From positions 1 through 34,835 of the forward strand of contig CATZRJ010000019.1 in the NCBI GenBank assembly GCA_958423535.1: 34,835 nucleotides of DNA, given 5' to 3'. This DNA is from an uncultured Collinsella sp. Lineage in GTDB: Bacteria > Actinomycetota > Coriobacteriia > Coriobacteriales > Coriobacteriaceae. Positions 1 through 6,320 of this stretch are shown here, in pieces. Both the position numbers and the translations under genes were made by a program. A model generated the notes under the pieces. That model was not told the origin of the DNA and did no database searches. It was given only the letters and a program-made list of their open reading frames with translations. The stretch's first letter is position 1. Each line of letters begins with the position of its first letter.

Positions 1-1276
1 CCACGACCCAACCGCCCTCGGGGGTGTAGCGCATGGCGTTGCTCATGAGGTTGATGACGCACTGCGTGATCATGTCGGGATCGGCCTCGACGACATCGTC
101 GTGACCTTGGGTCTCGTCAGCAAAGCGCAAGCGCAGATCGCGGTCAACAAATAGGCGCTCCTGAGCGTTGACGATAGATCGCACAAAGGGAACCATGTCC
201 ACCGGCTCAAGGTTGAGCGGCGCCGTGCTGTTTTCCATGCGCGATAGGTCGAGCATCTGCTGCACCAGACGTGCCAGGCGGCGCGTCTCGGAAGCAACGG
301 TTTCCAAATGCTCATCGTCGGTGGGATACACGCCGTCCTGCATGGCCTCGACCGTTGCAAGCATTGCCATGAGCGGCGTGCGCAGCTCATGAGCCACATC
401 GGAAGTCAGGCGCTTTTCGTGCTTCATATCTTTCTCGAGCGAGGTGGCCATCTCGTCAAAGGTCTCACCCAGCTGATCGATTTCGTCATCGCCGCGCAAA
501 CCGGTACGAGCGGACAGATCGCCGTCGCGAATTTGCTTGGCCGTGCTGGTAATACGATGAATCGGTCTGGTAAGCATGCGCGACACGAACGATCCGATAA
601 CAACCGAGATGCAGACCGCAACAACCGCGGCAAGGGCCATAGCGTTAAAGGTCTTCTCCCTAAACGCTGAGTCTGCCTTGGTGAGCAGAGCATCGGAGCC
701 GATGGCCCATAGCTTTACCTGTCCGACATGCTCGCCGGAAGACGTTATGATTTCGACGTTGGCAACGCTGTCGGAGTCGGTGGGCGCCGACGAGACCGGG
801 CTATGCGATGCCTTTTTACCACTCGATCCGCTCGACGGCGATCCGCTCTCGCGCACATCGGCGGTCGCACTTGCCGAAGGCCATGAGTCGTCATAGACGA
901 CAACGCCCTTCTTGTTGACGACCTGCATACCCAGGTCGTCGGACACCAAGCTCGATGTCGCGACCGTGCGCAGCTCGCCCGCAGTCCAATTGCCGTTTTC
1001 CTCATACGACGTCGCAAGCTTTTCGGCGGCAGAATTGGCAATCTCGACGATATTGGAGCGCGTGTAATCCGAAAAGACGGTACCCCACACAACGGAGACA
1101 ACGCCCACCAGCACCAATACCGTCATGAGCGACGTCAGGGCAAAAGCCAATGCCATGCGCGAGGGATAGCTCATCGCTGGCCGTGAATCGGAACGAGGCG
1201 TGTTCCAACTTGCCTTGGAACCCGCCTCGTTCTCCTGCTTGTGCTTTTGTCCGATTTCAAAGCGCGCAGGTGTCAT
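1..1276 (-). CDS. Sensor histidine kinase (C-terminus cut by window edge)
   Basis: Two-component membrane kinase that would autophosphorylate on His and pass phosphate to the response regulator encoded just upstream. About 425 residues are visible: a cytoplasmic head, TM1 (about residues 41-65), an extracytoplasmic sensor region of roughly 145 residues including a Ser-rich stretch, TM2 (about 212-230), a HAMP segment, and the HisKA H-box VAHELRTPL with phosphoacceptor His296. The HATPase N-box NLMSNAMRYTPEGG lies at the truncated end; the G boxes fall outside the window. Start is ATG at 1276, 11 bases after the regulator stop, with AGGGA upstream. Same strand and tight spacing indicate one operon. 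The signal sensed cannot be told from the sequence. Confidence 0.93.
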   Translation of the reverse strand, partial: MTPARFEIGQKHKQENEAGSKASWNTPRSDSRPAMSYPSRMALAFALTSLMTVLVLVGVVSVVWGTVFSDYTRSNIVEIANSAAEKLATSYEENGNWTAGELRTVATSSLVSDDLGMQVVNKKGVVVYDDSWPSASATADVRESGSPSSGSSGKKASHSPVSSAPTDSDSVANVEIITSSGEHVGQVKLWAIGSDALLTKADSAFREKTFNAMALAAVVAVCISVVIGSFVSRMLTRPIHRITSTAKQIRDGDLSARTGLRGDDEIDQLGETFDEMATSLEKDMKHEKRLTSDVAHELRTPLMAMLATVEAMQDGVYPTDDEHLETVASETRRLARLVQQMLDLSRMENSTAPLNLEPVDMVPFVRSIVNAQERLFVDRDLRLRFADETQGHDDVVEADPDMITQCVINLMSNAMRYTPEGGWVV

Positions 1277-1287
1277 ATGTGATTTCC

Positions 1288-2010
1288 CTATTTCTCGTCC
1301 GACTTATCGGTCTTGGCCGGGGCCTCAAAGCGATAGCCGACACCGTGAACGGTGTAGAGCCACTTAGGCTTCTTGGGGTCGTCGCCCAGCTTGGCGCGAA
1401 GGTTCTTCACGTGGCTGTCGATGGTGCGCTCGTAACCCTCAAAGTCGTAGCCGAGCACCTTCTCGACCAGCTCCATACGGTTATAGACACGACCGGGATG
1501 ACGAGCAAGCGTGGTGAGCAACTTAAACTCGGAAGCAGTCAGGTCTACTTCCTTGTCCTCGACCAAAATCTTGTGGCCTGAGATATCGATGACCAGATCG
1601 CCAAAGTCGAGCACCTCAACGGCAGGCTCGTCTGCCTGGTGAGCACGGCGGAACAGGGCACGGACGCGGGCGACGAGCTCGCGCGGCGAGAACGGCTTGA
1701 TCAGGTAGTCGTCGGCACCAAGCTCGAGGCCGATGATGCGATCCTCAATCTCGCCCTTGGCGGTAAGCATGATAATGGGCACATCCGAGGTATCGCGGAT
1801 AGTGCGGCAAACGCGCTCGCCGGGAATCTTGGGGAGCATAAGATCGAGTACAACCAGGTCGAACTGGTGCTTCTCGAACTCCTCGATCGCAGACTGGCCG
1901 TCGCCGACGCCAGCAACCCAGTAGCCCTCGCGCTCGAGATAGGCAGCGACAGCGTCACGGATTGCCTTCTCGTCCTCGACCAGCAGAATCTTTTTTGCAT
2001 CTGAAGCCAT
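1288..2010 (-). CDS. OmpR/PhoB-family response regulator
   Basis: DNA-binding response regulator of 240 residues, partner of the adjacent kinase. The receiver domain shows the acidic pair in LLVEDEK, the phosphoacceptor Asp in VVLDLMLP, the switch Thr in MLTAKG and the conserved Lys in IKPFSP. The C-terminal half is an OmpR-type winged helix, with the recognition region around ERTIDSHVKNLRAKLG and the terminal hairpin VHGVGYRFE. ATG at 2010 is preferred over a TTG at 2031 because AGGGGGG sits about 10 bases upstream of it. It resembles PhoB/MtrA-type regulators generally, but I cannot assign a specific regulon. Confidence 0.93.
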   Translation of the reverse strand: MASDAKKILLVEDEKAIRDAVAAYLEREGYWVAGVGDGQSAIEEFEKHQFDLVVLDLMLPKIPGERVCRTIRDTSDVPIIMLTAKGEIEDRIIGLELGADDYLIKPFSPRELVARVRALFRRAHQADEPAVEVLDFGDLVIDISGHKILVEDKEVDLTASEFKLLTTLARHPGRVYNRMELVEKVLGYDFEGYERTIDSHVKNLRAKLGDDPKKPKWLYTVHGVGYRFEAPAKTDKSDEK

Positions 2011-2065
2011 AACACGGCCCCCCTGTCTCAATTAACTAAGAACAAGCCCATTTTAACGCACCTAT

Positions 2066-2104
2066 GCCCACCGAGCACCGCTACAGTGCGGCGGCTCGGC
2101 GGGC
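2066..2104. other. Strong hairpin in 152-bp intergenic space before the response regulator
   Basis: Ten of eleven base pairs between 2066-2076 and 2094-2104, plus an inner four-pair stem closing on a 6-base loop. It lies between the stop of the lipoprotein gene and the regulator start (both minus strand). There is no T-run on the minus-strand 3' side, so it is not a standard intrinsic terminator. It may be a processing site or part of the regulator leader; function unknown. Confidence 0.5.
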
Positions 2105-2162
2105 GGCACTCACAATTACAACGCGCTTATTCCCCCGTTGGCGCCTTTTTAACCCCTCGGCG

Positions 2163-3374
2163 CTAAAGAGAGAACAGGCGGGCAGTGACCGTCTCGGGAA
2201 TTCCTTGGCTATTACGCACCGTGGCATAGGTTAAAAACGTATTCGATTTACCCGCCGTAGCTGGATAATCGCCATATTCGAGAGCGCGGTCGGGCGACAG
2301 CAGCGAACCATAGGTTTTGGCGGAGGTATCGATCAGAAAATGCGAGGCCTGAACCTTAACCAGATATTTGCTCTTTCTGCCGGCAGCACACGCAAGCGGC
2401 TCGCGCGACAGGAATAGGAACGTCCCGTTCTCGTTACCGATATAGGTGCCCATGTTGCCTAGACTTCCCACGCCGTTATAGGTGGCCTCGATGGAGAACA
2501 CAAACGTGTCACCCATATATACGGCCTCGAAGGGAGACACCGATGAGGGAAGGACCAGCTGAGCCCTCTTGGTATTGTTGCCGTCCGTCAGGTCAATCGC
2601 CGTCATGCCGTAGTAGACGCCCTCGTCATTGCGCACGCGCGGGGATATGGTCAAGACACCGTCACTCACGCGCGGGGCGGATGCAAAGCGACCCGTTGAC
2701 TTCCAAATGGCCTCGGCCTTTGCCTCATCGAGCGAGCGACGGTAGCAATACGAGTCGTGACTCGTCTTATTGCCGCCTGCAGCAGGCATCTTGTACCAAA
2801 TGACGGACGATCCGAACACCGTAAACAGTGGCGGATCGTAGTCCTTGCCGCCTCGGTCGAGCTCGACTACATCGCCGACAAGCGACGCACCTGCCGTATT
2901 TTGCGCATAGAGCTTCCACGATGCGTTCGCAAAGTTCATTTCGACCCAAGTAAACACGCCATCGCCGGCGCGGACATCGTAAAACGAATACCCTGTACCT
3001 TCGACGGGATCCTCAATGAGCGTTGTGAGCGAACCGTCGCCCAAGTTGAGCACACCGAGCGTATTGGCATGCAGTGCCGATGCCGGAGCCATCATGGCTG
3101 CGGCGTAATCGCCATCGCAATAGTACAGCAGCGTACCCAGTGGCAATGTCCATGAAGCCGCAGGCTCGAGGTCGATGTCAACAGCCTCATACTCATCCGT
3201 AATCGAAACGATTTTTGAGTCATCCTTGATAACCTGCGGCTCGCCGGCGGCATCGTCGCTGGTGTCCGTTTTTTTCGAGCATCCGGCAAGCACCGTGGCA
3301 GCGCCCGCGGCAGCACCGCCGAGTACAAAGCCACGGCGCGATATTCCGTTCTTGATGTGGTCGACGATACCCAT
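2163..3374 (-). CDS. Tat-signal lipoprotein, probable beta-propeller-like exported protein
   Basis: Exported protein of 403 residues with no function I recognise. The N-terminus has a twin-arginine motif (SRRGFVLGG, Arg13-Arg14 region) followed by a hydrophobic stretch and a lipobox VLAGC with Cys32, so it is predicted to be folded in the cytoplasm, exported by Tat and lipid-anchored. The mature part is rich in beta-type segments and aromatic/Gly turns, with repeated phrases about values, 'SDGVLTISPRV'-like strands and displayed Tyr/Trp, consistent with a beta-propeller; that fold is inference. Start ATG 3374 overlaps the stop of the upstream TSCPD gene as TAATG, so translation is probably coupled. 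An earlier in-frame start at 3428 would bury the Tat motif behind a basic extension and lies inside the upstream gene. Confidence 0.8.
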   Translation of the reverse strand: MGIVDHIKNGISRRGFVLGGAAAGAATVLAGCSKKTDTSDDAAGEPQVIKDDSKIVSITDEYEAVDIDLEPAASWTLPLGTLLYYCDGDYAAAMMAPASALHANTLGVLNLGDGSLTTLIEDPVEGTGYSFYDVRAGDGVFTWVEMNFANASWKLYAQNTAGASLVGDVVELDRGGKDYDPPLFTVFGSSVIWYKMPAAGGNKTSHDSYCYRRSLDEAKAEAIWKSTGRFASAPRVSDGVLTISPRVRNDEGVYYGMTAIDLTDGNNTKRAQLVLPSSVSPFEAVYMGDTFVFSIEATYNGVGSLGNMGTYIGNENGTFLFLSREPLACAAGRKSKYLVKVQASHFLIDTSAKTYGSLLSPDRALEYGDYPATAGKSNTFLTYATVRNSQGIPETVTARLFSL

Positions 3375-3637
3375 TAGGCGATCTCGGCGCGAGCGGCCTC
3401 GATAGCGCGTGTAAGCTGGTCGGCGCAAGAGGTCTTTTTCATACCGCAGGTATTACCGGCGAGAACCTCGATTACGCGATCGGCAGGAGCACCCTCGACC
3501 AGCCTGGAGATTGCCTTGAGATTGCCGTCGCAGCCGCCGGTAAACTCAACGCCCATCACCTTGTTGCCGTCATCGGAAAGGTCAAGGTGGATATTGCGAG
3601 CACACACGCCCTGAGGCTTGTAATCAAACGAAATCAT
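3374..3637 (-). CDS. TSCPD domain protein (TIGR03905-like)
   Basis: Small protein of 87 residues matching the TSCPD/TIGR03905 type: MISFDYKPQGVCARNI at the start, VEFTGGCDGNLKAIS in the middle and the signature GNTCGMKKTSCADQL near the end, giving four well-placed cysteines (VCA, GGCDG, NTCG, TSCAD). The domain also occurs at the C-terminus of class II ribonucleotide reductases; the stand-alone form has no established role, though metal or FeS binding by the cysteines is plausible. ATG 3637 has AGAGGGGAT upstream. Its stop overlaps the next gene's start by one base. The start lies inside the tail of the decayed gene upstream. Confidence 0.85.
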   Translation of the reverse strand: MISFDYKPQGVCARNIHLDLSDDGNKVMGVEFTGGCDGNLKAISRLVEGAPADRVIEVLAGNTCGMKKTSCADQLTRAIEAARAEIA

Positions 3638-4104
3638 GCGATCCCCTCTCGTAAAGCAATTTCAGACGTCTATTATCCCCGTCCGAACCGATAAAGTATC
3701 GCGGGCACCGATTCAACATTCCCTGATGCGCAAACTGGTGACAGCAATACCAGCAATCTGCTTCCCGAGCGCGAACTTCACGTTTCTCTTGATACATATT
3801 ATGGTCGGCAAGGTTGCATATCTCGGCTAGCGTACAACCGGGCATCTCTGCCGTCGCAACGCCGAATGATGCGCTGACCGTCAGCGTTCTATCTCCGCGC
3901 GATTCGATATAGCTGCGGTTGCGAAGTCCCGACAGGCGATCGCGGTCGTTCCAAGATATGTCGACGAACTGCGGCCTGATCCCTGCGCGTTTACATGCCT
4001 CGCGGGCAATGTCGGCATCGATACCGGCATAATCGCCTGTCGGATCGATATACACAGAGGGGTCATTATCCGTAACGCCGAACCGGAACCTGCGGCAGGA
4101 ACGA
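3624..4104 (-). pseudogene. Remnant of a diguanylate-cyclase-type receptor (SBP_3 sensor + GGDEF), internally deleted
   Basis: An open frame reads as pieces of a larger receptor. First comes a periplasmic solute-binding fragment (DPTGDYAGIDADIAREACKR, then PQFVDISW). It is joined to what looks like the start of a GGDEF domain (RDRLSGLRNRSYIE), and then directly to the end of a GGDEF domain (LTVSASFGVA, then LADHNMYQEKR). The rest of the binding domain, the membrane segments and the whole GG[DE]EF active site are missing. No signal peptide is present. The frame is open up to the purB terminator, so no start is assigned. Two in-frame deletions explain it best. A tail of about 45 residues with several Cys/His follows the GGDEF end. 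It may still be translated, but it cannot make c-di-GMP. Confidence 0.7.
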
Positions 4105-4106
4105 AA

Positions 4107-4134
4107 AAGCGCCTCACCCGGGATGGGCGAGGCG
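4107..4134 (-). terminator. Intrinsic terminator after purB
   Basis: On the minus strand a GCGCCTC/GAGGCGC stem, extended by CCC/GGG inside, is followed by TTTTT. It lies about 45 bases after the purB stop. Confidence 0.8.
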
Positions 4135-4178
4135 CAAATGGTTAAAATGCGTCCGCAAACGGTCAGATCAGGATGAAC

Positions 4179-5525
4179 CTACTCGAAGCTCAGCTGCTCC
4201 AGGCGATCGAAGACCGTGTCGATACGGGTGAGGAAGTCCCACGGATCAAAGATCTCGTCGAGCTTCTCCTGGCTGACGGTGCAGCGCGGATCGGCCTCGA
4301 GACGCTCCTTAAAGGTGGGGCCGGAGACGCAATCCTGCACCTCGTGCCAGGTAGCCATGGCGTTTTCCTGCACGATAGCGTAGGCGTCCTCGCGGGTGAT
4401 ACCCGTATCGACGAGGGCCAGCAGCACCTTGGAGGAGAAGATAAGGCCGCGGGTCTTGTTGAGGTTGGCCATCATGCGAGCGGGATACAGCTGCAGGCCG
4501 TCGATAACGCGGATGAGGCACTGGAACATGTGGTCGAGCGCGATGAAACTATCGGCCTGGGCGACACGCTCGGCAGAGGAGTGCGAAATATCGCGCTCGT
4601 GCCACAGGGCGACGTTGTCGAAGGCGACCTGGGCGTTGGACTTCACGACGCGCGACAGGCCGCAGACCTTCTCCATGGTGATCGGGTTGCGCTTGTGCGG
4701 CATGGCGGAGCTGCCCTTTTGACCCTTGCGGAACGGCTCCTCGGCCTCGAGCGTATCGGTCTTCTGCAGATTGCGAACCTCGGTAGCGATACGCTCGCAG
4801 GTGGCCGCCGTGGTGGCGAGGACGCCGGCGAGGTAGGCGTGATGGTCGCGGCTGATGACCTGTGTGGACAGCGGGTCGTGAACCAGACCCAGGTGCTCAC
4901 AGACATACTCCTCGACAAACGGCTCGATGGAGCTGTACGTGCCGACAGCACCCGAGATGGCACCGAAGGCAACATTCTTGCGGGCATCCTCAAGACGGTC
5001 CAGATCGCGCTTGAGCTCCCAGGCCCAAGAGCCAAACTTCATGCCGAAGGTCATCGGCTCGGCGTGAATGCCATGAGTGCGGCCGGCGCAGAGCGTGTTG
5101 CGCTCCTCGAAGGCACGACGCTTGCAGATCTCGCCGAGTTTCTTGACGTCCTCGATAATCAGATCACAGGCCTGGGTGAGCTGGTAGCACAGAGCTGTAT
5201 CGCCCAGGTCGGAGCTGGTCATGCCGTAGTGAACCCAACGGCTGGGCTTGGGGTCGCCCTCGGGAACATCGGCGTCGATGTACTCCTTCATGTTGGTCAG
5301 GAAAGCAATAACGTCGTGGCGCGTGACTTCCTCGATCTCATCGACCTTTGCCTTCTCAAAGTTGGCATGGTCGCGGATCCACTGGGCTTCGTCTTTAGAA
5401 ATGCCGATCTTGCCGAGCTCCGCCTGGGCCTCGCAAGCCAAGACCTCGATTTCCTGCCAAATGGCGTACTTGTTCTCGAGGGAAAAGATGTGTCCCATCT
5501 CCGGGCGGGTATAGCGATCGATCAT
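4179..5525 (-). CDS. purB: Adenylosuccinate lyase
   Basis: Cytosolic enzyme of purine synthesis that splits SAICAR to AICAR and adenylosuccinate to AMP, releasing fumarate. 448 residues, within the normal range for the fumarase/aspartase superfamily. The family signature loop is intact (GSSAMPHKRNP), the N-terminal catalytic region reads RTHGIHAEP, and the start MIDRYTRPEMGHIF with the 'IWQEIEVLACEAQ' helix is typical of PurB. ATG 5525 has AAGGAG six bases upstream. It stands alone with its own terminator, not in a pur operon. A strong TACAAT -10 lies at 5570-5575. The complementary strand is open for 474 codons, but this is a codon-bias shadow. Confidence 0.97.
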   Translation of the reverse strand: MIDRYTRPEMGHIFSLENKYAIWQEIEVLACEAQAELGKIGISKDEAQWIRDHANFEKAKVDEIEEVTRHDVIAFLTNMKEYIDADVPEGDPKPSRWVHYGMTSSDLGDTALCYQLTQACDLIIEDVKKLGEICKRRAFEERNTLCAGRTHGIHAEPMTFGMKFGSWAWELKRDLDRLEDARKNVAFGAISGAVGTYSSIEPFVEEYVCEHLGLVHDPLSTQVISRDHHAYLAGVLATTAATCERIATEVRNLQKTDTLEAEEPFRKGQKGSSAMPHKRNPITMEKVCGLSRVVKSNAQVAFDNVALWHERDISHSSAERVAQADSFIALDHMFQCLIRVIDGLQLYPARMMANLNKTRGLIFSSKVLLALVDTGITREDAYAIVQENAMATWHEVQDCVSGPTFKERLEADPRCTVSQEKLDEIFDPWDFLTRIDTVFDRLEQLSFE

Positions 5526-5569
5526 AGCGGCTCCTTTTTGGTTATTGGCACGTTGGTCGTAACTCGACT

Positions 5570-5601
5570 ATTGTACCGTGCGCAGGCGCCCGTATGAGCA
5601 A
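5570..5601 (-). promoter_or_regulatory. Possible purB promoter
   Basis: A perfect-looking -10 (TACAAT, minus strand, 5570-5575) lies 45 bases before the purB ATG. The only -35-like hexamer, TTGCTC at 5596-5601, is 20 bases away, which is longer than ideal. The -10 is the stronger evidence. Confidence 0.35.
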
Positions 5602-5629
5602 CGGGCATTAACCAAACATTTTGCCGCAA

Positions 5630-5679
5630 GAGCGGGCAACGGGACGTCTACGTATTTGCTTCGCAAATCCGCACCGGCT
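5630..5679. repeat. 50-bp direct repeat, copy 1 (contains tRNA-Gly 3' end)
   Basis: Begins GAGCGGGCAACGGGAC, which is the complement of the last 15 bases of the nearby tRNA-Gly plus one base of its CCA. It continues with a TTTGCTTCGCAAA hairpin core and ends GCACCGGCT. It matches copy 2 at all but three or four positions. Confidence 0.8.
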
Positions 5680-5760
5680 TCAGGCGAGCCCCTCGGCCTC
5701 ACGAAGCCGAGGGGGAAGACTTTGTTGAATCGGCCGTCCCCACGTCTCCCGTGCTCGGCG

Positions 5761-5810
5761 GAGCGGGCAACGGGACGTCCGCGTATTTGCTTCGCAAATA
5801 CGCACCGGCT
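5761..5810. repeat. 50-bp direct repeat, copy 2 (contains tRNA-Gly 3' end)
   Basis: Second copy, 131 bp after the first. Here the hairpin is a perfect 10-bp stem (GCGTATTTGC/GCAAATACGC) with a TTC loop. The leading 16 bases occur a third time at 5951-5966 as the genuine tRNA-Gly end. Confidence 0.8.
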
Positions 5811-5881
5811 GCGGTCGCCTATCGGCTCCCTTGCCTGCTCGCTATAAACGCTTCGCGTTTATTTAACGCTCGCACCCTGTC

Positions 5882-5898
5882 GGGTTCGAGTCCCGGCG
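5882..5898 (+). other. Orphan tRNA T-arm (tRNA remnant)
   Basis: CGGGTTCGAGTCCCG reads as a complete tRNA T-stem/loop on the plus strand. The flanks do not form an acceptor stem or anticodon arm, and no CCA follows. The bases after it run into the same AAAAAAGCACGAC terminator arm that follows the real tRNA-Gly on the other strand. It looks like the leftover 3' part of a second tRNA facing tRNA-Gly. Confidence 0.5.
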
Positions 5899-5909
5899 CT
5901 TTGTTGAAA

Positions 5910-5943
5910 AAAGCACGACACCGAAACGGTGTCGTGCTTTTGC
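5910..5943 (-). terminator. Terminator of tRNA-Gly (symmetrical)
   Basis: A 14-bp perfect stem (5910-5923 with 5927-5940), a three-base loop, and A/T runs on both sides. On the minus strand it ends the tRNA-Gly transcript; it could also work on the plus strand. Confidence 0.85.
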
Positions 5944-5948
5944 TTTTT

Positions 5949-6023
5949 TGGAGCGGGCAACGGGACTCGAACCCGCGAGTGTCAGCTTGGGAAGCTGATG
6001 CCTTACCACTTGGCGATGCCCGC
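5949..6023 (-). tRNA. tRNA-Gly (CCC)
   Basis: Full cloverleaf on the minus strand. The acceptor stem GCGGGCA/TGCCCGC is intact, with discriminator T as expected for tRNA-Gly. The anticodon stem TCAGC/GCTGA carries the loop TTCCCAA, giving anticodon CCC, which reads GGG codons. The T-loop is GGGTTCGAGTCCC, and CCA is encoded at 5949-5951. Confidence 0.95.
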
Positions 6024-6036
6024 ATATGTGGGGGAT

Positions 6037-6066
6037 AGTATAACGCGGTTGTCTTGTTCGATACAA
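6037..6066 (-). promoter_or_regulatory. Probable promoter of tRNA-Gly
   Basis: TTGTAT (6061-6066) and TATACT (6037-6042) on the minus strand are separated by 18 bases. The -10 ends 14 bases before the tRNA 5' end. Confidence 0.5.
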
Positions 6067-6320
6067 GGGTGACGATACTTGTTTTAGCTGTGGAGAATCC
6101 TCCTAAAAATAGGCCAATTGTGTAGATGAGGACCTGTAGGCTCTTTTATTTACCATTGTCTACCTGCAGATTTATTCCATTGTCTTTCGTAGGCGCCATT
6201 TGTCAGATATCGGGCAAGCTTTTGGTCAGGCTCCGGTACTTACCCGCATGAACCTCGGGGGTAGCCTCATCCCAAGCGCCGCGGCCTCCCCGTGCGGCGC
6301 ACGAGGGATAAGGAGCAGCC
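6067..6320. other. Leader region of the large adhesin gene
   Basis: No gene seen in these 254 bases. CCATTGTCT occurs twice 24 bp apart (6153-6161 and 6177-6185), a possible protein-binding pair. A GC-rich hairpin (GCGCCGC/GCGGCGC) near 6278-6302 sits directly before the AAGGAG ribosome binding site. I could not identify a clear -35/-10 pair or a known riboswitch. Confidence 0.4.

Larger units (their letters stand above)
5576..5948. other. Gene-free stretch of tRNA-derived repeats and hairpins
   Basis: No convincing gene. It holds two 50-bp direct repeats starting with the tRNA-Gly 3' end, a phrase CTTTGTTGAA that closes each unit (5720-5729 and 5899-5908), and an orphan T-arm on the plus strand. 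Hairpins include CCCCTCGGC/GCCGAGGGG near 5690-5715, a 10-bp stem with TTC loop at 5781-5803, and ATAAACGC-TTC-GCGTTTAT near 5843-5861. Short open frames crossing it have no coding character and run through the repeats. Confidence 0.7.

Noticed and set aside
4173..5597. 474-codon open frame opposite purB
   Set aside because: Runs across the whole of purB on the other strand, with a composition typical of shadows. PurB signature motifs settle the coding strand.
5578..6038. Short open frames in the tRNA repeat tract
   Set aside because: They run through repeats, hairpins and the tRNA itself, and have no ribosome sites or recognisable protein features.
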